This document shows, one piece after another, positions 7,193 through 16,175 of a stretch of DNA of 37,370 nucleotides. The stretch is taken from the NCBI GenBank assembly GCA_012517475.1, contig JAAYUV010000087.1, forward strand, positions 1 to 37,370. Direction: 5' to 3'. Positions within the stretch are counted from its first letter, which is position 1. Each line of letters starts with the position of its first letter. The translations under genes were made by a program, and so were the position numbers. Source of the DNA: Peptococcaceae bacterium (GTDB taxonomy: Bacteria; Bacillota; Desulfitobacteriia; Desulfitobacteriales; Syntrophobotulaceae). The notes under the pieces are model-generated. The model ran no database searches and was not told where the DNA came from. It was given only the letters and a program-made list of their open reading frames with translations.

Positions 7193-8779
7193 ATGAAAAT
7201 TCTGGTAAGCGAAAAAATAGCAGAAGCAGGGATAAAACTGCTGCGCCAAGAACATGAAGTTGATACTTTTTGTTCCTTGACTATGGAAGAATTGGTTAAA
7301 ATGATCCCTGAATACGATGCATTGATTGTTCGGGGAGATACTCCGGTAAGCAGTGAAGTCATTGAAGCGGGTAATAATTTGAAAGTGATAGGGAGAGCGG
7401 GCTTGGAAGTTGAACATATTGACATTCAAGCGGCTACCAAAAAAGGGATAATTGTATTAAACGCCCCTCAGGGAAACAGTGCTTCCACGATCGAGTATGC
7501 GATGGGGATGATTTTAGCTCTCAGTCGTAAAATTCCTCAGGCTTATTCTTCCGTTAAAAATGGGAAATGGGAAAGACAAAAATTTATCGGAATGGAGATT
7601 CGGGAAAAGGTCCTGGGTGTGATTGGTTTGGGACGCGTCGGAACGGGTGTAGCCCGGAGAGCCCGGGCTTTCGATATGCGGGTTATTGCTTACGATCCGT
7701 TTATCAGTGAAGAAAAGGCAAAAGAAATAGGAATAGAGTTATTGGATTTTGAGGAAGTTTTACATAAGGCTGACTATATTACTTTACATCTTCCAACCAC
7801 GGTCGATACCAGAAACCTCTTTAATCAAGAAGCGTTCTCCAAGATGAAAAAAGGTGTAAGAATAATCAATTGCGCCAGGGGGGGAATCATAGATGAAGCG
7901 GCCCTGATCTGGGCGCTTCAGGAGGGAATTGTGGCGGAAGCTGCTCTGGATGGCTTTGGAGAAGACCCGGTTGACTTGTCTAATCCGTTATTAACCATGG
8001 AGAATGTGATTTGTACCCCGCGTATTGCTTCCAGAACCAAAGAAGCAGAAAATGAAGTCGCCATCGGAGTAGCTAAAGGAGTGCTTTCCGCCTTACGGTC
8101 GGAACCGGTGGCTACCTCATTAAATATCCCGCCTGTATCCAAAGATGTCATGGATACAATCAAACCATATCTAAATCTTATGGAAAAAATGGGGGTATTG
8201 GCTGTTCACCTTACTGAAGGCAGAATTAAACATGTTGAGGTAAAATATAACGGCGAGATCAGTCTGGTAGATACCAAGATGCTGACTCTGGCAGTGATCA
8301 AGGGAGTATTAAATCCCATTCTGCAGGAAGCCGTTAATTTTGTAAATGCGCCTGAAGTTGCTAAAGCCAGAGGGATTATTGTCAACGAAGTAAAAAGTAA
8401 AGAAGCCAAGAACTTTCTGGATTTAATTACGGTTACCGTAAGAACGGACAAAAGTGAGCACCGTGTTGCCGGGACACTGTTTGGTAAAATAGAGGGACGG
8501 ATTGTCGAGATTGACAATTTCAGAGTGGATGTTGATCCGGTAGGCTGGCTTTTACTAATCCCGCATGAAGACTATCCCGGGATGGTTGGTAAAGTTGGAA
8601 CGATTCTAGGCGAAAACCAAATTAACATTACCGGTATGCAAGTTGGCAAAACGGAAGCGATTGGTACAAATATCATGATTGTTGGGGTACAAACCGATAT
8701 TAATTTTCCCGTTATGAATAAACTCAAAGAACAGATCGGAATCCAGAGCGTAAAAAAAGTGAATTTTGATATTGAATAG
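7193..8779 (+). CDS. serA: D-3-phosphoglycerate dehydrogenase homologue with altered active site
   Basis: This 528-residue protein has the long SerA layout: substrate and NAD domains (about 1-310), an intervening allosteric domain (about 320-445) and a C-terminal ACT domain (about 455-528, HEDYPGMVGKVGTILGENQ). The NAD motif GLGRVGTGVARRA and catalytic Arg229 (NCARGGIID) are present. The Glu expected before Pro in the FExEP segment is Asp258 (GFGEDP), and the catalytic His of the TPH motif is Arg277 (CTPRIASRT). The substrate loop reads GRAGLEVEHID instead of the usual GRAGVGVDNID. The serine T-box and ACT domain argue for a role in serine synthesis, but normal dehydrogenase activity is doubtful. 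The ATG at 7193, eight bases after GGGGG, is preferred; the frame stays open upstream to 7061 but that lies in the T-box. Confidence 0.88.
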   Translation: MKILVSEKIAEAGIKLLRQEHEVDTFCSLTMEELVKMIPEYDALIVRGDTPVSSEVIEAGNNLKVIGRAGLEVEHIDIQAATKKGIIVLNAPQGNSASTIEYAMGMILALSRKIPQAYSSVKNGKWERQKFIGMEIREKVLGVIGLGRVGTGVARRARAFDMRVIAYDPFISEEKAKEIGIELLDFEEVLHKADYITLHLPTTVDTRNLFNQEAFSKMKKGVRIINCARGGIIDEAALIWALQEGIVAEAALDGFGEDPVDLSNPLLTMENVICTPRIASRTKEAENEVAIGVAKGVLSALRSEPVATSLNIPPVSKDVMDTIKPYLNLMEKMGVLAVHLTEGRIKHVEVKYNGEISLVDTKMLTLAVIKGVLNPILQEAVNFVNAPEVAKARGIIVNEVKSKEAKNFLDLITVTVRTDKSEHRVAGTLFGKIEGRIVEIDNFRVDVDPVGWLLLIPHEDYPGMVGKVGTILGENQINITGMQVGKTEAIGTNIMIVGVQTDINFPVMNKLKEQIGIQSVKKVNFDIE

Positions 8780-8790
8780 GAGAGATTTGG

Positions 8791-9624
8791 GTGTCACTAA
8801 AATTCGGAACAGCAGGAGTGCCATTATCTGCAAAAGAAGGTTCAACTGAGGCCGGCGTCCGGAGAGTTAGGGAATTGGGACTTGATGCGATGGAAGTTGA
8901 ATTTGTCCATGGAGTCAGGATGAGAGAAGAAAAGGCTTTTCTTGTACGAAAAGTTGCTGAAGAAACACAGGTATCGCTATCCTGTCATGCCCCCTATTAT
9001 ATTAATCTCAATTCCAACGAAGAAGAAAAAGTAATCGCCAGTAAAACCCGCATTGTTCAAACCGCACAAATAGCAGAATGTCTGGGAGCAGGAAGTATTG
9101 TTTTCCATCCCGCATTTTATTCCGAAAATTCTTCCGATGCCGTTTTAAAGAAAGTAGTAAAGGAACTTTCCGATGTTAGAGAAGAACTCGACCAAAAAGG
9201 AAATAAGGTGATTTTAAGGCCTGAAACCACGGGCAAACCAACACAATTCGGAGATTTAGAGGAGACAATCCAAATTTCAAAAGAAATTCTCGGGGTCTTA
9301 CCATGTATTGATTTCAGTCATCTTCATGCCAGATCAAACGGATTATATAATTCCTATGATGAATTTTGTTCAATCTTGGACAAAGCAGCTGAAGGACTTG
9401 GCCAGGTTTGGGTAGAAAATGCCCATTTTCATATTTCCGGTATCGAATATGGACCAAAAGGGGAAAAGAAACATCTTATTCTCCAGGAGGCGGATTTCAA
9501 GGCAGAGCAATTAATCAAAGCGATAATCAGTTTTGGAATATCAGGGACAGTCATTTGTGAGAGCCCCAATCTTGAAGGAGATACCTTGACCCTGCAAAAA
9601 ATCTATCAAGGATTAATAGTTTAA
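8791..9624 (+). CDS. Endonuclease IV-like TIM-barrel protein
   Basis: This 277-residue protein resembles the AP-endonuclease 2/Nfo family. Expected metal-ligand positions can be seen in order: SCHAPYYINL, FHPAFY, LRPETTG, CIDFSHLHAR, ENAHFHISG and ICESPNLEGD. Enzymes of this family cut DNA at abasic sites using three zinc ions; some relatives are sugar isomerases, but the HAPYYINLN and PETTGK segments favour an Nfo-like role. It starts at GTG 8791, after AGGAGAG, 11 bases behind serA, so it should share the serine-responsive transcript. No reason for that link is evident. A hairpin terminator follows at 9673. Confidence 0.85.
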   Translation: MSLKFGTAGVPLSAKEGSTEAGVRRVRELGLDAMEVEFVHGVRMREEKAFLVRKVAEETQVSLSCHAPYYINLNSNEEEKVIASKTRIVQTAQIAECLGAGSIVFHPAFYSENSSDAVLKKVVKELSDVREELDQKGNKVILRPETTGKPTQFGDLEETIQISKEILGVLPCIDFSHLHARSNGLYNSYDEFCSILDKAAEGLGQVWVENAHFHISGIEYGPKGEKKHLILQEADFKAEQLIKAIISFGISGTVICESPNLEGDTLTLQKIYQGLIV

Positions 9625-9672
9625 CAACCAATCAATAAGAAGACAAAAATAAATAAAAACAAATCAGCAAGG

Positions 9673-9695
9673 AGTTCTCTGTCTGAGAACTTTTT
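9673..9695 (+). terminator. Intrinsic terminator after the serA operon
   Basis: AGTTCTC (9673-9679) pairs with GAGAACT (9685-9691) around a five-base loop and runs into a T tract. It ends the serA and TIM-barrel transcript before dprA. Confidence 0.85.
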
Positions 9696-9766
9696 GTTAA
9701 AATTTTACATATTCCGAGAAGGATTAATCCCTTTCTATACAGAAAGTAAAGGAAAGGGGTGAAAGA

Positions 9767-10879
9767 ATGGGTTTAGAAAAAGAAAGAGTCTACCGTGCGG
9801 CCATTTTATCTATTACGGGGATCGGAAGTCAAAGATTGCGGCAGCTTATTGCTTCTTTTGGAAGCGCCGAACATGCCTGGGAAGCGGAAACAGATTTATT
9901 TGCCGGATTTGAAAATACCCCTTGGATCAAAGAGTTTTTTCAGCACAGAAAACGGATTGATCCCATCACGATCGAATTGAGTCTTCGAAAGAATGGGATT
10001 TCTCTTGTCATGTTAGGTGAAGAAAATTACCCGTTTCTATTAGCTGAATGTCCCGATGCACCGCCATTATTATATTATAAAGGAAACCTTGAGCCAAAAA
10101 AGGAAGGGTTAGCAATCGTGGGATCCCGTCACGCCACTCCTTATGGAAAAGCCGCGGCCTCCTATCTTGCTCGTTCTATTGCAGAAACGGATTACGTGGT
10201 AATAAGCGGGTTGGCCCGGGGAATCGATTCCGCAGCTCATAAAGGTGCGCTCGAAGCAGACGGGATTACCTGGGCGTTTTTAGCGGGCGGTTTAGATGTG
10301 ATTTACCCCCCGGAAAATGTGGGTCTTGCCCAAACAATCATGCAAAAAGGAGCACTGATCAGTGAATATCCTCCCGGAGTACCTCCGGAGGCCGGTTTAT
10401 TTCCGGCACGCAATAGACTCATCAGTGGTTCTTCCAGAGGGGTTATTGTTGTAGAAGCTGCTGAACGGAGCGGCTCCATGATCACCGTTGATTTTGCCTT
10501 GGAACAGGGCAGAGAGGTGTTTGCCGTACCTGGCCCGATATTCAGCAAGCAGAGTAGGGGTACGCATCAGTTATTAAAAATGGGTGCAAAACTGGTAAGT
10601 GATAAGGAAGATGTTTTTTCGGAATTGTTATTTGCCCCACAATGGAATAAAACCGGGGAATTTGCCGGAGAAATTTCCAACGATAAAAGGGAAACAAAGC
10701 AACCTGGTAAAAAAAATGAGATTCTGGAAATATTAACGGATGTTCCCCTTCATATAGACAGACTAACTGCTCAATGTTCTCTTTCTCCTCAGGAAATAGC
10801 TTTAAGTTTGCTGGAATTACAGCTATCGGGGGAAATTGTTCAACTTCCCGGGCAAAACTATGTGTTACAGCGTAAATGA
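9767..10879 (+). CDS. dprA: DNA processing protein DprA (Smf)
   Basis: This 370-residue protein has the normal DprA layout: an N-terminal SAM-like helical region (SITGIGSQRLRQLIASFG), the Rossmann-fold core with GSRHATPYGK (Gly119-Ser120-Arg121) and SGLARGIDSAAHKGAL, the FPARNRLISG segment, then a C-terminal winged helix. DprA binds single-stranded DNA and loads RecA during natural transformation, and is kept in many bacteria not known to be competent. AAAGGGGTGA precedes the ATG by a normal distance. It lies ahead of topA, as in Bacillus (dprA-topA-trmFO), but here a 283-bp gap with its own promoter separates them. Confidence 0.95.
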   Translation: MGLEKERVYRAAILSITGIGSQRLRQLIASFGSAEHAWEAETDLFAGFENTPWIKEFFQHRKRIDPITIELSLRKNGISLVMLGEENYPFLLAECPDAPPLLYYKGNLEPKKEGLAIVGSRHATPYGKAAASYLARSIAETDYVVISGLARGIDSAAHKGALEADGITWAFLAGGLDVIYPPENVGLAQTIMQKGALISEYPPGVPPEAGLFPARNRLISGSSRGVIVVEAAERSGSMITVDFALEQGREVFAVPGPIFSKQSRGTHQLLKMGAKLVSDKEDVFSELLFAPQWNKTGEFAGEISNDKRETKQPGKKNEILEILTDVPLHIDRLTAQCSLSPQEIALSLLELQLSGEIVQLPGQNYVLQRK

Positions 10880-11017
10880 TAGGGTAAGGTTTAAGAAGGG
10901 GAAAATGTATTTATAATAGAAGGTAAAATCAATCAAACTATATAATAGTAAATATAATAGTGAATATAAAAGAAATCATTAATCCTGAAATTCTGAGGGT
11001 AAATCATCAGGAACCAA

Positions 11018-11046
11018 TTGTAGTTTTCACGCAAAATTGATATAGT
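11018..11046 (+). promoter_or_regulatory. Candidate promoter for topA-trmFO-xerC
   Basis: TTGTAG (11018-11023), a 17-bp spacer and TATAGT (11041-11046) make a good sigma-A-type promoter in the otherwise empty, AT-rich 10880-11162 gap. No terminator hairpin is visible after dprA. Confidence 0.55.
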
Positions 11047-11162
11047 TGTTGTAATATTTTTCTGGAAGACTATCCATTATGGTGACTTTGGCCTATATAT
11101 TATTTAAATTTACGAGTCTACTTACTAGTTTTTATGTAGGAAAATTTTTTTTGAGGTGAATT

Positions 11163-13268
11163 ATGGCTAAAACCCTGGTAATTGTAGAATCGCCGGCAAA
11201 AGCGAAATCCATCAGTAAATTTCTGTCCAAGAATTACTTGGTGAAAGCATCGATGGGGCATTTGCGCGATCTTCCCAAAAGTCAGATCGGAGTAGATATT
11301 GAAAACGATTTTGAACCTAAATATATTGCCATTAGGGGACGGGGCGATCTTGTAAAAGAACTGAAGAATGCCGCAAAAGCTGCTGACAAAGTACTTCTGG
11401 CTTCTGACCCTGACCGGGAAGGAGAAGCAATTGCCTGGCATTTGAGCCATCTTCTTGGATTAGATCCCGAGGAAAACAGCAGAATCGAATTTCATGAGAT
11501 TACAAAACCCACTATCCAAAATGCAGTAAAACATCCCAGAAAAATTGATATGCATCGGGTTGATGCCCAGCAAGCCCGCAGAGTATTGGATCGATTAGTT
11601 GGCTATAAACTAAGTCCTCTCCTCTGGCGAAAAATTAAAAAGGGATTAAGTGCCGGGCGTGTTCAATCTGTTGCTGTTCGCTTAATTTGTGACAGGGAAG
11701 AAGAAATTCGTTTCTTTCAGCCGGAAGAGTATTGGACATTAGATGCGGAGTTTCTTTGCGAAGGAGGAAGCTTTACTGCCAAACTGCTTCACCATAAAGG
11801 GAAGAAGATAACGATTTCTTCCCGCGATCACATGGATGCTGTACTTCAAGAACTGAAACCGGCGGCTTATCGGATCAGTGACATTAAAAATAAAGAAAAG
11901 AAAAAACAGCCGGCACCTCCGTTTACGACAAGCAGCCTTCAGCAAGAGGCCTACCGCAAGTTGAACTTTACTCCCAAAAGAACGATGATGCTGGCCCAGC
12001 AGCTATATGAAGGACTTGACCTGGGCAATGCCGGGACAATTGGTTTAATTACTTATATGCGTACGGATTCGGTTCGAATCGCAGATACTGCGCAGGCAGA
12101 AGCCAGGGAATATATTTTGAGCCAGTATGGGCACCATTTTTATCCTGAGGAGCCAAGAAAATTCTCAAGTAAAGGAAGAACCCAGGAGGCACATGAGGCA
12201 GTAAGACCCACCTCTGTCTTAAGAACTCCCGATTCTATTAAAGAATATCTAGGGAGAGACCAGTTCCGGCTTTACCGTTTAATCTGGGAAAGATTTATTG
12301 CCAGCCAAATGAGCGCAGCTGTCTTTGATACCATTACGGTTGATGTGGAAGCAAATGACTATTTGTTTAGGGCAAACGCTTCAACTATCAAGTTTCCCGG
12401 TTATCTCACCGTGTATGAGGAAAGTTACGATGATCCCGAAAAGCAGGAGAATGAAGAAGGCTGCCTAAAAGGGAATCTTCAACCGGAACAAAAGCTTACA
12501 CTGAAAGACCTGCGTGAAAAGCAGCACTTTACTGAACCTCCCCCGCGTTATACAGAGGCTTCTTTAGTCAAGAAGATGGAAGAAGAAGGGATAGGAAGAC
12601 CGAGCACTTATGCCCCGACGATTGATACGATCCAAACCCGGGGCTATGTAGTGAAAGAAGAGAAAAAACTCGTTCCTACAGAACTCGGGGAAATCGTAAT
12701 CGCCCTGTTAAAAGAGCATTTTCCCGATATTGTTAACCTTGAGTTTACAGCGAATATGGAAGAAAAACTTGACGATGTGGAGGAAGGCCAGGCTTCCTGG
12801 AGGACGATTATTCGAAACTTTTACGAACCTTTTGCTCAAACCTTAAATACGGCTGAACAAAAGATCGGGAAGATTAAGGTGGAAGATGAAGTTTCCGACG
12901 AAGTATGTGAGCTTTGCGGAAAAAATATGGTTATCAAGATGGGCCGATTCGGTAAGTTTTTGGCCTGTCCCGGTTTTCCTGATTGCAGAAATGCGCGGCC
13001 TTTATTGGAGGAGGTTGGTGTCAATTGCCCTAAATGCGGGGATAAGCTGGTGGTTCGAAGATCCAAAAAGGGGCGTAAGTTTTACGGTTGCAGCAAATAC
13101 CCGGATTGTGATTTCATAGCCTGGGATAAGCCGGCTCCAAATCCTTGTCCGAAGTGCGGCGGGCTCATGACGGAGAAAAACTATAAGGGACAGAAGAAAA
13201 ATGTCTGTACCAATAAGAGTTGTCATTTTACAGAAGAAATGAAAGAAGAGGCCGGTCAAAAAGGCTAA
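11163..13268 (+). CDS. topA: DNA topoisomerase I
   Basis: This 701-residue type IA topoisomerase relaxes negative supercoils. The TOPRIM domain opens LVIVESPAKAKSISKFL and has the acidic motif ASDPDREGEAIAWH. The catalytic tyrosine is Tyr298 in GLITYMRTDSVRI. The C-terminal part has three zinc-ribbon modules starting at Cys582 (CELCGK..CPGFPDC, CPKCGDK..CSKYPDC, CPKCGG..CTNKSC). Length matches Firmicute TopA (about 690). GAGGTGA lies just before the ATG. It is followed 15 bases later by trmFO. Confidence 0.97.
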   Translation: MAKTLVIVESPAKAKSISKFLSKNYLVKASMGHLRDLPKSQIGVDIENDFEPKYIAIRGRGDLVKELKNAAKAADKVLLASDPDREGEAIAWHLSHLLGLDPEENSRIEFHEITKPTIQNAVKHPRKIDMHRVDAQQARRVLDRLVGYKLSPLLWRKIKKGLSAGRVQSVAVRLICDREEEIRFFQPEEYWTLDAEFLCEGGSFTAKLLHHKGKKITISSRDHMDAVLQELKPAAYRISDIKNKEKKKQPAPPFTTSSLQQEAYRKLNFTPKRTMMLAQQLYEGLDLGNAGTIGLITYMRTDSVRIADTAQAEAREYILSQYGHHFYPEEPRKFSSKGRTQEAHEAVRPTSVLRTPDSIKEYLGRDQFRLYRLIWERFIASQMSAAVFDTITVDVEANDYLFRANASTIKFPGYLTVYEESYDDPEKQENEEGCLKGNLQPEQKLTLKDLREKQHFTEPPPRYTEASLVKKMEEEGIGRPSTYAPTIDTIQTRGYVVKEEKKLVPTELGEIVIALLKEHFPDIVNLEFTANMEEKLDDVEEGQASWRTIIRNFYEPFAQTLNTAEQKIGKIKVEDEVSDEVCELCGKNMVIKMGRFGKFLACPGFPDCRNARPLLEEVGVNCPKCGDKLVVRRSKKGRKFYGCSKYPDCDFIAWDKPAPNPCPKCGGLMTEKNYKGQKKNVCTNKSCHFTEEMKEEAGQKG

Positions 13269-13283
13269 TTTTAGGTGATATTA

Positions 13284-14609
13284 ATGGATAAAGTAATCAT
13301 TATCGGGGCTGGCTTGGCAGGCTGTGAAGCTGCCTGGCAGCTGGCTGAGCGCGGGATCCCTGTTGATCTCTACGAGATGAGGCCGGAAAAATCAACTCCA
13401 GCCCATCATACCGGGCAATTTGCAGAATTGGTCTGCAGTAATTCACTTCGAGCAGCAGGGCTGGAAAATGCCGTTGGGCTGTTGAAGGAAGAAATGCGCC
13501 GGTTAAATTCACTTATTATGGAAGCGGCAGATAGGACAGCTGTTCCCGCAGGTGGCGCTTTGGCTGTTGACAGGGATCTGTTCTCCAAATTCATAACCGA
13601 CACCATATCTGCTCATCCCATGGTAAAAGTTATCCGGAAAGAAGTTGCGTCTATACCCCGGGATAAACTGGTTATTATTGCTTCAGGGCCCCTTACTTCG
13701 GATTTGCTCGCAGAGGAAATACTTGAATTAACCGGAGAGGAAGCCCTTTCTTTTTTTGATGCAGCGGCCCCCATCGTCGAATTGGATTCGGTGGACCTCT
13801 CAAAAGCATTTTGGGCTTCGCGCTATGGCAAAGGAGAAGCGGATTATCTTAATTGCCCGATGACCAAGGAAGAATATGAAATTTTCTATCAAGCGCTCAT
13901 TGAAGCTGAGACAGCTGAAGTCAAGGGTTTCGAAAGAAATCTGGTTTTTGAGGGCTGCATGCCTATTGAAGTGATGGCATCCAGGGGATTCATGACCATG
14001 GCTTTCGGACCTTTGAAACCTGTTGGCATTACCGACCCTGGAACAGGAAGGACCCCCTATGCTGTAGTACAATTGCGTAAGGAGAATATACAGGGGACAC
14101 TTCTTAATCTGGTTGGTTTTCAAACGCATCTGAAGTGGGCTGAACAAAAAAGGGTATTCAGACTCATCCCGGGATTGGAACGCGCTGAGTTTGTGCGGTA
14201 CGGTGTTATGCACAGGAATTCTTTTTTGAATGCTCCTAACGTTCTGAAGGCCGATTTCAGCCTGCGTAAAATGCCCGATATTTTTTTTGCAGGCCAGATC
14301 ACCGGAGTTGAGGGTTATCTGGAGTCCGCTGCGAGCGGTCTTCTGGCAGGAATCAATGTCTTTCGCCGCATAGAAGGTCAGGAAACTCTCGTTTTCCCGT
14401 CTGAAACGGCATTAGGAGGACTCGCTTTGCATCTGGAAGGTTCGCCTAGTACTGATTTTCAGCCCATGAATATTAATTTTGGCTTACTAGCCCCCCTTGG
14501 ATGCAGGATTAGAAACAAAAAAGAAAAGAATCTGAAAATATCTGAGCGGGCTTTAAAAGTATTGCATGATTTTATAGAAGAAAAATCTTTAAATACAAGG
14601 AAGAATTGA
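13284..14609 (+). CDS. trmFO: tRNA (uracil-54-C5)-methyltransferase, folate/FAD-dependent
   Basis: TrmFO makes 5-methyluridine 54 in the T loop of tRNA using methylene-tetrahydrofolate and FAD. The 441-residue protein has the N-terminal FAD motif [15 protein letters not shown], the family motifs [15 protein letters not shown] and LVCSNSLRA (with the conserved Cys), [11 protein letters not shown] and the C-terminal [19 protein letters not shown] at 13275 is also in frame, but the ATG at 13284 with AGGTGA five bases upstream is better. Position between topA and xerC is the same as in Bacillus (there called gid). Confidence 0.96.
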   Translation: MDKVIIIGAGLAGCEAAWQLAERGIPVDLYEMRPEKSTPAHHTGQFAELVCSNSLRAAGLENAVGLLKEEMRRLNSLIMEAADRTAVPAGGALAVDRDLFSKFITDTISAHPMVKVIRKEVASIPRDKLVIIASGPLTSDLLAEEILELTGEEALSFFDAAAPIVELDSVDLSKAFWASRYGKGEADYLNCPMTKEEYEIFYQALIEAETAEVKGFERNLVFEGCMPIEVMASRGFMTMAFGPLKPVGITDPGTGRTPYAVVQLRKENIQGTLLNLVGFQTHLKWAEQKRVFRLIPGLERAEFVRYGVMHRNSFLNAPNVLKADFSLRKMPDIFFAGQITGVEGYLESAASGLLAGINVFRRIEGQETLVFPSETALGGLALHLEGSPSTDFQPMNINFGLLAPLGCRIRNKKEKNLKISERALKVLHDFIEEKSLNTRKN

Positions 14610-14639
14610 ATAGGTATTTGTAAAATGGGGGTGGGACTC

Positions 14640-15545
14640 GTGCTGGTGGATAAAGCGCTGGACGCTTTTGGGATTTATTTAAGGACGAAGAATTCATCCG
14701 AATTAACAATCGCTGCCTATCAAACAGACCTTATTCAGTTCCTGGAATTTTCGGCTTATGAATTGGGAGTAGAAAGCCAGGACTTAGAGGTCGAAAAAGT
14801 AGACAAGTATATTATCCGCAGTTACATCGGAATCATGTCGGAGAGAAAACTTAGCAGAAAAAGCATAGCCCGTAAAGTTGCAGCAATTCGTTCTTTTTTT
14901 AAATTCCTTTGCAGGGAAGGTGTAATTACCCAAAGTCCTGTACAAAAAATATCTGCCCCGAAAATTTCCAAGAGTCTTCCCCGGTTTCTTTTTCACGAAC
15001 ATATCAGTAAACTTTTGGAAGCTTCTAATTTAATTTCGAAAAACGGGTTACGAGACCAAGTGATTATAGAACTTCTATATGGTTCAGGTTTAAGGGTGAG
15101 TGAGCTTGTCGGATTAAATATTTCAGATGTGGATTTGGCAAGCAGTCTTATCCGTGTAAGCGGAAAAGGCAGGAAGGAAAGAATTGTTCCTCTTACTGAT
15201 CCAGCCAGAGAAGTTATTTCCGAATACCTGGAAAAAAGAAAAGATAAAGATGAAGCACTTTTGTTGAATTATAAGGAAACACGTCTTACCGCTCGTTCCG
15301 TCAGAAGAATTCTGGATAAACTGGAGAAAAAAGCCAACCTGAACCAGCATATCCATCCTCATATGTTAAGGCATACCTTCGCGACCCATTTGCTTGATGG
15401 CGGTGCTGACTTAAGAATTGTTCAGGAACTCCTGGGACATAAGAAGTTATCATCTACGCAAATCTATACGCATCTGACCAGGGAAAAATTGAGGGATGTC
15501 TATATGGCTTCTCATCCAAGGGCCAAATCAGAAGGGAATCTTTAA
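14640..15545 (+). CDS. xerC: Tyrosine recombinase XerC
   Basis: This protein of about 301 residues (CodV in Bacillus) acts with a partner recombinase at dif to resolve chromosome dimers. The N-terminal SAM-like DNA-binding domain contains SELTIAAYQTDLIQFLEF. The catalytic domain has GSGLRVSELVGLNISDVD (Arg), GKGRKERIVPL (Lys), HPHMLRHTFATHLL (His-x-x-Arg), LGHKKLSSTQIYTHL (His and the nucleophile Tyr). An ATG at 14625 and a GTG at 14646 are in the same frame. I favour GTG 14640, because GGGGGTGGG lies about five bases upstream, while the ATG has no clear ribosome site. Its stop codon touches the inverted repeat upstream of hslV. Confidence 0.93.
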   Translation: MLVDKALDAFGIYLRTKNSSELTIAAYQTDLIQFLEFSAYELGVESQDLEVEKVDKYIIRSYIGIMSERKLSRKSIARKVAAIRSFFKFLCREGVITQSPVQKISAPKISKSLPRFLFHEHISKLLEASNLISKNGLRDQVIIELLYGSGLRVSELVGLNISDVDLASSLIRVSGKGRKERIVPLTDPAREVISEYLEKRKDKDEALLLNYKETRLTARSVRRILDKLEKKANLNQHIHPHMLRHTFATHLLDGGADLRIVQELLGHKKLSSTQIYTHLTREKLRDVYMASHPRAKSEGNL

Positions 15546-15579
15546 ATTTTCATAAAAAACAATGCAATTATGAAAATTT
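15544..15579. repeat. 12-bp perfect inverted repeat upstream of the hslV promoter (CodY-like arms)
   Basis: AAATTTTCATAA (15544-15555) and TTATGAAAATTT (15568-15579) are exact inverses separated by 12 bp. Each arm contains AATTTTCA, matching the left part of the CodY consensus AATTTTCWGAAAATT. The element starts in the xerC stop codon and ends three bases before the -35 box of hslV. No T run follows, so it is more likely an operator than a terminator. Confidence 0.6.
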
Positions 15580-15581
15580 GC

Positions 15582-15610
15582 TTGACTGGGGTAACAATAC
15601 TTAGTAAACT
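15582..15610 (+). promoter_or_regulatory. Promoter of hslV-hslU(-codY)
   Basis: TTGACT (15582-15587), a 17-bp spacer and TAAACT (15605-15610) lie 22 bases before the hslV start. It gives the protease genes a promoter separate from topA-trmFO-xerC. Confidence 0.7.
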
Positions 15611-15631
15611 GCCAATAAGGGGGAAGCGTTT

Positions 15632-16174
15632 ATGTTTCACGCCACAACGATCATCGCTATCAAGCGGGGAAAACAAGTAGCCATTGCGGGTGACGGACAA
15701 GTAACTTTCGGTCAGTCAACAGTAATGAAACATGGAGCAAGAAAAATACGCCGTTTGTTCCAGGGGAAAGTTCTGGCAGGGTTCGCGGGATCAGTTGCAG
15801 ATGCTTTCACACTTTTTGAAAAATTCGAAGGAAAATTGGAAGAATATCATGGAAATCTCCAAAGAGCAGCAGTAGAGTTGGCTAAAATCTGGAGAACAGA
15901 TAGAATGCTGAGAAATCTTGAAGCGTTACTCATTGTTGCTGACAAAGAGAAGATTCTTCTCATATCGGGTTCCGGTGAGGTAATTGAGCCGGACGATGGG
16001 ATTGCTGCGATAGGCTCAGGCGGGAATTATGCTTTGGCAGCCGCCAGGGCTTTGGCTGCACACACCGACTTAAGTGCAGGGGCACTTGTTAAAGAAGCTA
16101 TGAAAATTGCAGCTTCTATATGTGTCTATACCAATGACAACATTGCTGTGGAAGAGCTGGAGGAGGTTGACTAA
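15632..16174 (+). CDS. hslV: ATP-dependent protease proteolytic subunit HslV (ClpQ)
   Basis: This 180-residue protein is the peptidase ring of the HslVU proteasome-like protease. It begins [20 protein letters not shown], with [32 protein letters not shown] and [14 protein letters not shown] following. The active-site nucleophile should be Thr5 after removal of a four-residue MFHA propeptide, as in many clostridial HslV, rather than the Ser used by Bacillus CodW; this is inferred from alignment by eye. A GGGGGAAG precedes the ATG. HslU follows after a one-base gap, so the subunits are translationally coupled. Confidence 0.95.
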   Translation: MFHATTIIAIKRGKQVAIAGDGQVTFGQSTVMKHGARKIRRLFQGKVLAGFAGSVADAFTLFEKFEGKLEEYHGNLQRAAVELAKIWRTDRMLRNLEALLIVADKEKILLISGSGEVIEPDDGIAAIGSGGNYALAAARALAAHTDLSAGALVKEAMKIAASICVYTNDNIAVEELEEVD

Positions 16175-16175
16175 A

